Shown here: positions 55,386 to 64,000 of the stretch, one piece after another
How the letters are laid out: every line of letters begins with the position of its first letter
Position numbering within the stretch: position 1 is the stretch's first letter
Assembly: GCA_903813345.2 (NCBI GenBank)
Contig: CAIIXF020000012.1
Span: 36,564,528 to 36,628,527, forward strand
DNA: 64,000 nt
Direction: 5' to 3'
From: Owenia fusiformis
Lineage: Eukaryota; Annelida; Polychaeta; Sabellida; Oweniidae
Program-made: the position numbers and the translations under genes
The notes under the pieces: generated by a model
What the model saw: the letters and a program-made list of their open reading frames with translations, nothing else
Told to the model about the DNA's origin: nothing
Databases searched by the model: none

Positions 55386-58300
55386 GTACGTTTCATGAAA
55401 TAAATACATAGCAAATATGTTCATGAACATATGTTCACCAGCATAAGCTATTGCAAATTAGTTTTTATCAAATCACCATTTATGAATCAGATTTCAATGT
55501 GCTGTATATTGATGTGTTTTTTCTTTATAACCCTACTATCACGCCGAACTAGTTCTCACTACGTTCTCAAAACGGGCTTCAACTGTGTACGAACGGACTG
55601 GACGTACCTAGGACCGTTTGGGGTCTATTTACAAACTTCATCGAACGTACTCGAACGAGTAAGTCGTACCTCAACCATACTAGGGACGTTTTTATAACGA
55701 GTTGAACTGTCTGGGGACGTATTAAAAATGAGGTAGATCTAATTGCAAACGGGTTTAAACTGATTAAGAACGTATCAAAGACTGCCAATGAACGAGTTAG
55801 TAAAAACATAGCTATTAAACTGGTTTAAAACTGTGTGCGAACGGAATGAACGTAGCTGCGACTTTAAGGTTTATCTGCGAACTTCATGAACGTTCTCAGA
55901 CGGAACGATGATATTAGAATTTTGAATCGATGGCGATCTGTAATCAGATCGTGTGACAACGATATGACCTACTCGACCAGGAACGTTATTGCCGTACTTC
56001 AACCCTACTAGGGACGCGTTATACAACGTTGTGCAATCGGATATCAATAGTATAGGTTCCATATAGCTTTTGAAATCTCGCTAAATCTCGTTTTTCGTGA
56101 GATTTTAAGAGACTTGCATATTAGACCTCTAATGACTTACATTACCTTCTTTTAAATGGCATATTTGGATTCAGTGAAATGTTTTCTCCTTTAATAGCTT
56201 TGATTTATACACAGTTATGTAATTTGAATAATTTTCTATAACAATTTAAAAAACTTGGGCTAAATGTCCATAGATGCAATGCTAAAATTCTTCAAATCCG
56301 TGGATTATTTGTATGTCAATCAACATTTGCATGTTTAATCACATCATGTACATAAACAGGGTCATCATGTGGTATATCATTCAAGTTTTATACAGATTCA
56401 ACAAACACACTTTGATAAATCATGAAATTAAGCCACTTTTCCAAGTTTTAGCATGTAAATGAATGGAGCTCTAGCCCAAGTTAAAAGCTGAATAAAAGAT
56501 GGCAGCACGAGATTTCATTGATTTTCTGCTATTTAGAAACTATCCTATTGCAATACGTGTGCACACCGAGATGGTGCGATCGGAACGTATTGCGAATGAG
56601 ATGGATGTATTGAAAACTGTTTATGAACGAAGTAGTTAATTATTTTAGAAATATTTCCCGACCACAGCCAGATTTAGCTCGTTTCACCACTTTTTCATAG
56701 GACTGGAAATAACGGTTGAGAACTAGTTTGGTGTTATAGGGGGTAAGGAATAATATCTGCTCAACGCGTCATTGCTTCTTTCCTAGAAATAGCGATAAAA
56801 ATGTGAACATTTGGGTAAGAAAATGTATTCAATTTCCCTAAGTTCCCGTTATTCTATAGATGGGCAACATTGTATTTGCTCATTAGTCTTTGGTAAAGTG
56901 AATATTAGCGTTGATCATTTTTTATCCGTAAACGTTTAGACCCCCCCTTCCGCATTTTCTGACGCCCATTCGCTACCATGTTAAAAATCATCTTAAATTC
57001 GCAAAAAGTGTCAATTTCATTCTGTTTGACACCAAATTTTTTACCAAAGGAACTACAGTGATTTTCATCAAATGTATTTAAATAGTTGTTCAATATGGCT
57101 TTGATCCATGGTAAAACAGATGGCACTTTGCCTCATTTTTTCAGAGAAAATAATTGTTAAAGCATTGGTTTTTAGAATCTGCTTTATATAGTGATGCTAA
57201 CCTGCGTTGGTTTTTAGCAAGATTTAGGCATTGATAAAATGAGATTTAGAGAACTTATGATCCTCACAATTCTAGATGCTTATATGATCGGCTATCATGT
57301 TCTTTAAGGTTTGGGGCCATACATGTTGTAATCATTAGAGTTATGGTTAACTAAAAATGATAAAAATCAATTCACGTGGGGCAATTTAAAATCTCTTCCA
57401 TTTTAGGGGAGCATAAATCGATGATCCAGACATAAAGAACCTCAAATCTTTCTGGGGTGAGACTTCATGACCAAACATCTAGCACCTATACTTCTGGGGA
57501 TTACAGTTCTCATACTAAAAATAATTCTAATGTATTAAAAATCTGTACAAAATGCCGATTGAGAATCCGTATACAATAAATCACATTTTAAACAATTATT
57601 TTTCTCAGTTTTTGTGTATAATAGAAAACAAATTTCTCTGCAATATAGGTGAATTTCATAAAACTGACTGAAGTGCCTCTGGGTGAACATTCCTCAAACT
57701 TAATGAAATTGACACTTTCTGCAACTTTCAGATGATTTTTAACATGGAAGTGAATGTGCGTCAGAAAATGCGCTAAGGGTTGGTCTAAACGTTGATGGAT
57801 TGAGCTGATTTTTTTATAAGTTTAGGGCGTGTAAAAGTAGTTATTTCCTTTAAATACCTCCAAGATCTGAGAGAAAGTTGAAAAATAGTGCATATGTTTG
57901 CGGCATATTAACTAAGAAACACAACAATTCTCATATTTACAATAACTGAGTATTGTGAATTCACATTAGATGAATTCAAATAATTCTTCAAATATTTGGC
58001 CGTCTCTCACGCAATGGTATCATTTATGCACTCCACGTTCTCTTAGCCACGTGGTCTTAAAGTTCATTCATCAATTTGTTGTAAATTGAATGATTCAGCA
58101 TCAATTTGATTCCACCTTTTCTGTTTCATTTGTGTTAAGATGCTGATGGTCTTGAGACTACTCTTCCTCCACTTCCCCCGGGATTTGCAGCTGACGACCC
58201 TTCAGCAAATTCAGGTATGGTATTTACATTAATTACAATTTGCGATTATACAGTGTTATACACTTTCCTCTATGACTGGAATATCGTTTTTATATGCGAA

Positions 58301-61300
58301 ATGCTTGATACCATTGTTAATTAGCCTGTCTCAAACTGTTTAAAACTGCCAGCTAGGTTTAAAAGAAGCATATACACACTGCCCAAAAATAGGGTAGTGC
58401 CGAAACCCGTCCAAAATATGATTTTCAGATGATTTGTATCCCTTAAATAATAGTAAAATTAATGGTAGGATGTAACCATTTTGCTCAATAAACATATTTA
58501 TTTTATATTCACATCATTGCTGGATATTGAATTTCTCATATTAATGACGTCTATTTTTGAAAAAGATGATATACACGATTTTGCTCTAAATATTTTTCCA
58601 TATTTACAAAAATGACTGATAAAGGACAATGTACATTTTTTCTTTACAAAGGGTAAATAAAATCGCAGCTACCCATAAAGTCACATGACCATAAACTTAT
58701 ATATATCCCCATTTACTAAGAAAATATTAATGCTTATTCTCGCTGCAGTATAAGCTAATTGTACCAATTGTATGAAATGTCCAATTGCATCATTCCCTCT
58801 ATCCCAACCGAAAATTGCTTTTATGATTAAAAAAAGATTACCAATAGTTTCAGTTAAAGACATCGAATCTCAATCCCATCTAAAAAATCCATGATTACCA
58901 TTTAATCTAATACATTCTCGAGTATTGCTTGTTACAACTTACAGTAAAAGGGGGAGATGATTGTACAATGAATTGGGAGAGTTTTTCGAGCACTTCCTTT
59001 AAGTTTGTCATCCAAAAAACATCAATACACTTTAAAACATTTTATTGACAATAAGATTGCACCATATATTCCCAAAAATTATTTCTCATTTTCAAGGATT
59101 ATCTATGGATTATCACCCAGGTATTTTCATTTTTCATACAGAGGACTGGGAATCATTGATCCTATTCGCTTTTGAATAATATAAATGCTGTTTTAAATAG
59201 GTTTCGTGAATGCCAATTATCTCTCAAATTGTGTAAATGGAACCAATTCCGCAATCCAAATAATTTTCTCTTTGAGGAATTTTCATAGAAATCAAATGGT
59301 ACATTTCCAAGCAGAATTTTAGATAACAGGAAAGTAAAAAACATCTTTAATACTCACCTTATTGAGTTGACCTTATCCGCTGATTCATTTTACAAACAAC
59401 TCCCCCTTCTTTCAGAAATATTTGACAAGCGTATAAGTAAACCTTTCCAATAAACCGGTCCCCTTTTGGGTAGATCAAATAATCTAGGTTATTAATAATA
59501 AAATTAAAGATAGCAATGATTGATAAAATGTCAGAAGTTTTGGCAATTAGCAATAGACTAATGACTATCGGGAATCGACATGACTGTCAAACTTGAACAG
59601 GTTTGTAAGATGCATGTCCCTCATTGCGTCTGGCCATACATGTATAAATGGATATACGTATAAAGTGATATATCAAAAACTATAAGTTATCCACATACAT
59701 ATGGTATCCATTGACGTACCGGCATATACGCAAAAAACGCCATGACGTAAAAATTTAGAGAAAAGTTGATTTTTTAAATTCAATTGCCCTACATTTTGAA
59801 AATGGATAAAAATGGCCAATATTTTACACGATACATGATTTTGTACATAACTTCTGTATCAAATGCTTATTCCAATTAAACCAATTCTCCTCTAATCTGC
59901 CTCATGCAGGATTTTATAATTCCGCTACTAACAGTTACCTGAAAGTACATTTCAATCCAAGCAGATACGATGAACTTATAATAATGTACAACCGTATGAC
60001 TGTAGTTCATTTTACTTGGATAACATCAATTAACGTAAATCAACCTCGGTTTTCCTTATTGAGACATCGATCGCTTTTAGCCAGATCAGACTAATCTACT
60101 TGATTGTGCTCCATATATCACCTGATGCGTATACATTTATACAGTATGTAGATATGATTCCCTGAGCGCGTTTCAAAGATCTGTTCGGGTTTTGCAGCCA
60201 TGTCTGGTCCCAAATCCCATTTCTTCCGTGAAACTACAAGAATGGCATTGTAACAAATGGAGGTTATGATTCCCTAGTCTGTATATTGATCTATTGTCCT
60301 AGTATTATATTTCATGAGGAACTTAATGATGTAAACAAGGATGTTGTACTACCTTTATTACTTGTATTGTTGTTGTAATTGGACATCATGAATTCCATTT
60401 GCAATAGCAATAGGGCATATTTCTTCTGCAATTACCATATGATGTCATTCATTTGCATTTTGCTTCAATCTATATAGAAATTATAATTTTTGCAAAGTGT
60501 AATAAATTAATGATAAAAATCTTAGTGACCACAATTGCATTCTTAAAAACTCTTAGGAATGCAATAAATGATATACCAAACGGGGTATAACATTGTAAAG
60601 GTAATCTTAACTAATGATGTACTGTGATGACCGTCCAATTTTACATTAGTTAGTTTAAATTTACTTTACCAAGGGCGGTAACACAAGTGTACTACTTACT
60701 CTCTTTGATCTTTATACCAAGTGTTATAGCATAATTCTACCATAATCTGTACCTTTAATTCATATTTTACATTTTCGTTCATTTGTTGTTGTTTTATTTG
60801 GGTCAAGGGTCAGTACGTCACTTCCGGTTCATTTTAACACAGTTTGTAAATACATCAAATTTAGGCACTTTATCGGCATCTTTGGCTTAATGGCCTTTAG
60901 CATTTAGTAGTGTATTTTGCTATAGTTTTACATGTTATGTCATGCTCATTTTGGCGTGACAGTGCTTACTTTTTACGTATTTTAACGGCCAAAGTTGGTG
61001 ACCTTATTTGACCTCTGTTGACCAGCGTCACGTGGACAAAACTGACCAATCATAGCAAGGTTGATTTTTGCTGAGAATATTGTCAAGGAATTCAGATCTG
61101 CTATTCACTTTTACCAAGTTTTCGAAGTGAATTCATATTCTTATACATTTAATGGATAACTGGATTCAATTCTCAAGTGATACTGATACGTAGTTTGAAT
61201 TCACGTGGTCGAGTTGAGCTGATTGAAGTCTACCTTTGGAATTTCTTACTCTGAGTTCATCAAGATCTATTTTGTTGCACAGAAAGACTACTTTAGTATT

Positions 61301-63333
61301 TATTAACTGCACCAACACATCTGGTTACCTCTCATATTGGCATTCATGCTTTGATGTTATAGATATTAGTTGACATAGTTCATTTGTATTTATTTGTATC
61401 ATTACTGCTCATAAAGCAGACCTGCTATTCAAGCAGACCCAGTGAACTTGCAAAAGTGAACACTGGTATTTTTCTACCCGAAGTATTAACATTATCATAT
61501 AACTGCTCATAAAGCAGACCTGCTACTCAAGCAGACCCAAGGTCTTTACAGTACAAAACGGGGTATGACATTGTAAAGGTAATCTTAACTAATGGTATAC
61601 CAAACGGGAAATGACATTATAAAGGTAATCTTAACTAATGATGTACCAAACGGGGTATGACATTGTAAAGGTAATCTTAACTAATGATGTACCAAACAAG
61701 GTATGACATTGTAAAGGTAATCTTAACTAATGATGTACCAAACGGGGTATGACATTGTAAAGGTAATCTTAACAAATGATGTACCAAACAAGGTATGACA
61801 TTGTAAAGGTAATCTTAACTAATGATATACCAAACGGGGTATGACATTGTAAAGGTAATCTTAACGAATGATGTTCCAAACAGGGTATGACATTGTAAAG
61901 GTAATCTTAACTAATGATGTACCAAACGGGGTATTACATTGTAAAGGTAATCTTAACTAATGATGTACCAAACGGGGTATGACATTGTAAAGGTAATCTT
62001 AACTAATGATATACCAAACGGGGTATGACATTGTAAAGGTAATCTTAACGAATGATGTACCAAACGGGGTATGACATTGTAAAGGTAATCTTAACTAATG
62101 ATATAACAAACAGGGTTTGACATTGTAAAGGTAATCTTAACTAATGATGTACCAAACAAAGGTATGACATTGTAAAAGTAATCTAGAATAATGATGTACC
62201 AGACAGAAGTATGACATGTAAATGTAATCTAAATTAATGATGTACCAGACGGAGGTACGATATCGTAAAAGTAATCCAAACTTTATTTTTTCGTGTCTAA
62301 CGAAATTAATGAATTGTATAAATGATAGTTGTATATATATTGTCTCACATTGTCTACACCGGCTGTGATTTCACAAGAATATAATTAATTTGTTTATTCG
62401 TATTTTTTGTAACATCAGTGAGACATAAATAATTTTTTAACTTAACTGATCTATTCACCTCTGGGTATTCTGAATATCAAACTGTATGAGCTTCTTTATC
62501 TCGTTATAATATATTGATAGTTAAATTGACAAATTACCTTGAGTAAAGTACAATCTGACATATTATTAAAAAAATACTCCTGACCATAAATTAGGAAGTA
62601 GAGATACAACTATTGCTTGACTATTCAATACATAGCACATCGGTATTGATTTTCTGTAATTTTGATAAATGTTTTAATAATATTTATAACATAGAGCTTA
62701 ATGTTTGATTTAGTCAATTCTCAGAGAGGCATCTTTACATAGGTTTTAATTTCATCGTCTCTTGTCGACTCGCTTCTAGTTCCATTCATAATTTGTCTTT
62801 CTGGAATTATTCACAACAAGATAAATGTAAATAGCGTAAGTACGGAAGTGTATTAACATGTGCGTTGTATACTGATTTAATAAGTAATTTATTGTACTTA
62901 CAATGATAAGAAATACAGTAGTTGGTCGATCGATGTCAATAAAAAAATTTAGTTATGTTTCCATTTCAGGATATTGAGGCAAGGGGCAATTTCCATCTGA
63001 AAGGAGTGGAATTATATTCAATCATAATGTTGTTCAAACCACATAATTCAGACATGACCAAATTGCTCTTATAAAACTTAAAAAAAAACATTACGCATAT
63101 GTTGATCATTGTTTTATCTCCATAAATGTCACCCATCGGACAAATCTTAAATTTTGCAGCATGTGTCGATCTTATGTTAGTGTTTGACGTATCATGCTCG
63201 ATAACAAATGATGATAAAGCGAACGCCAAACAATTTGCCTCAAAACTGTTAGAGAACCTTCTGGGTCTGGCGGATAATATCAACCTTGGAATAGTAACCT
63301 ACAGCGAAAATAGAAACCTTGTTTCACCATTAG
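55250..63333 (+). CDS. Gene D: secreted vWA-domain protein, 5' part
   Basis: Fourth member of the cluster; exons 55250-55385, 58140-58214 and 63160-63333 are seen, all phase 1, giving 128 residues before the window ends. Signal peptide MRLLLAFCAILVKHTND, linker with TTLPPLPPGFAADD, then the start of vWA1: ACVDLMLVFDVSCSI (D80-x-S82-C-S84), INLGIVTYSENRNLVSPLG. The Thr and Asp metal-site exons should lie beyond 64000. It is more diverged from B and C than they are from each other. Intron 2 carries a 46-bp minisatellite with a probable solo LTR inside. Confidence 0.75.
55545..56750. repeat. Dispersed repeat R1, fullest copy (gene D intron 1)
   Basis: Begins CTCACTACGTTCTCAAAACG and shares more than 250 bp at high identity with 63640 to the window end (ACGAACGGACTGGACGTAC, CCGTTTGGGGTCTATT, TAGGGACGTTTTTA). 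It contains an internal partial duplication of about 245 bp and, at roughly 56070-56530, an inserted palindromic segment with GAAATCTCG/CGAGATTTC ends. Its right part matches 5465-5975. The repeat is rich in ACG and GAACG words. Confidence 0.65.
56751..58139. other. Gene D intron 1, remainder
   Basis: AT-rich intron without recognised element. CTTCCGCATTTTCTGACGC (56948) has a reverse-like echo near 57751 (GTGCGTCAGAAAATGCGC), suggesting an old inverted repeat. Confidence 0.3.
58140..58214 (+). CDS. Gene D exon 2: Pro/Thr linker
   Basis: After TTTGTGTTAAG the phase-1 frame gives YADGLETTLPPLPPGFAADD then PSANSG. Twenty-five codons, phase 1 both sides, donor GTATGG. Confidence 0.6.
58215..60562. 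other. Gene D intron 2, left part
   Basis: No recognised exon or element. Short minus-strand frames near 58681-59553 do not resemble any family I know. Confidence 0.3.
60563..62285. repeat. 46-bp minisatellite, about 17 units, split by an insertion
   Basis: Unit of 46 bp: AATGATGTACCAAACGGGGT, ATGACATTGTAAAGGTAATC, TTAACT. One unit and the start of the next lie at 60563-60622; the rest runs from 61551 to about 62285, with decay at the right end. The gap is the probable solo LTR at 60623-61550. Confidence 0.85.
60623..61550. mobile_element. Probable solo LTR, 928 bp
   Basis: Starts TGTGATGACC, ends GGTCTTTACA (TG..CA), and is flanked by GTAC on both sides (60619-60622 and 61551-61554). Removing it and one GTAC rebuilds a minisatellite unit (AATGATGTAC plus AAAACGGGG). 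Inside, TGCTCATAAAGCAGACCTGC and TCAAGCAGACCCA occur twice (61408 and 61503). No internal coding region remains. Strand cannot be decided. Confidence 0.65.
62286..63159. other. Gene D intron 2, right part
   Basis: AT-rich with no feature recognised up to the acceptor of exon 3. Confidence 0.4.
63160..63333 (+). CDS. Gene D exon 3: vWA metal motif
   Basis: After AAATTTTGCAG the frame reads ACVDLMLVFDVSCSITNDDK..LADNINLGIVTYSENRNLV..PLG. Fifty-eight codons, phase 1 both sides, donor GTAAGC. Aligns with exon 3 of A, B and C. Confidence 0.9.
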
Positions 63334-63635
63334 GTAAGCGTAATTCGTAACATACCCCTGATTTGTTAAGCGATCTAGGTGACATAACCCTTGCCCTGAC
63401 ATGTGTATCGATTTCCTTTCTAGGGATCTGAGGCCTATTTATGATATAATAAAAGGTCGTACTTTTATTCTTTCGAAAATTGGCTAACATTTTCAAAAGG
63501 GCACACTAATTCTTTATTTATTATTAAACCACTATCTTGAGTTGTACTGAAATATTGAACTTTTTTTCATCAGTTCCAAGCCTAGATATTTTTCCAAATA
63601 CCTTGTTCTTAACTTTACCCTACTATCACACAATT

Positions 63636-64000
63636 TACCTAGTTCTCACTACGTTCTCGAAAACGGGCTTCAACTGTGTACGAACGGACTGGACGTACTT
63701 AGAACCGTTTGGGGTCTATTATACAAACTTCATCGAACGTACTTGAACGGGCAGGTCCTCTAGAACTTAGAACATGATCAAAATGCTCTCGTGGTCGTCA
63801 CGCTCTACAATTAGAACGAGTGACAACGTACTAACGACGAGCTGGACGTACTACGGACGGTACCGTCGTACTTCAATCCTACTAGGTACGTTTTTACAAC
63901 GAGTTGAACTGTCTGAGGACGAGGTAGAAGTAATTGCAAACGGGTTTAAACTGATTGAGAACGTATTAAAGACTGCTTATGAACCAGTATAGCTATCACA
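63636..64000. repeat. Dispersed repeat R1, copy cut by the window edge
   Basis: Starts TTCTCACTACGTTCTCGAAA and follows the copy at 55545 closely to the end of the window (AACTGTCTGAGGACG, GCAAACGGGTTTAAACTGAT). It carries an extra block of about 75 bp near 63750-63840. Confidence 0.75.

Noticed and set aside
58681-59553. Three minus-strand frames of about 60 codons
   Set aside because: No motif, no splice links and no similarity that I recognise; consistent with chance in AT-rich intron.

Overview
This window is from an animal nuclear genome, most likely a marine invertebrate; the phylum cannot be fixed from the sequence. Genes are split by GT-AG introns, polyadenylation signals and TATA boxes are visible, the DNA is AT-rich, and intergenic and intronic space is packed with minisatellites, foldback MITEs and decayed transposons. 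There is no bacterial operon structure, so almost all long uninterrupted reading frames here are by-products of tandem repeats.

The backbone is a head-to-tail cluster of four related genes, all on the + strand, for secreted von Willebrand factor A (vWA) proteins. Gene A (2087-10786) has a signal peptide, a Lys-rich/Thr-Pro linker and one vWA domain (318 aa). Gene B (25556-34015, 492 aa) and gene C (35790-47195, 487 aa) have a signal peptide, a short Thr/Pro linker, a first vWA split over four exons, and a second vWA in one 584-nt exon. Gene D (55250 to beyond the right edge) shows its TATA box, 5' UTR exon, signal-peptide exon, linker exon and first vWA exon. Exon lengths and intron phases match between B and C almost base for base. 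Every vWA whose relevant exons are visible carries an unusual metal-site motif, D-[IV]-S-C-S, with a second Cys two residues before the MIDAS-Thr region.

Between A and B (about 11-25 kb) lie a 34-bp satellite, a TIR element inserted in a 107-bp tandem repeat, a candidate secreted decapeptide-repeat ORF, an intron-containing piggyBac transposase gene (17217-19751, 5' end not found) with a piggyBac-like right terminus, and several foldback elements. Gene introns hold large minisatellites: 60 bp in A, 66 bp in B, 60 bp in C (about 4 kb, with a 1380-bp higher-order duplication) and 46 bp in D (interrupted by a probable solo LTR). Reverse-transcriptase relics lie in B and downstream of C.

The most interesting biology is the lineage-specific vWA family itself: its Cys-bearing metal site, a near-identical exon-5 tract shared by B and C that looks like recent gene conversion, repeated partial exon duplications, and a domain-specific intron history. 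The role of the proteins (extracellular matrix, shell or cuticle matrix, immune recognition) cannot be read from the sequence. All exon models are by eye, without transcript evidence.
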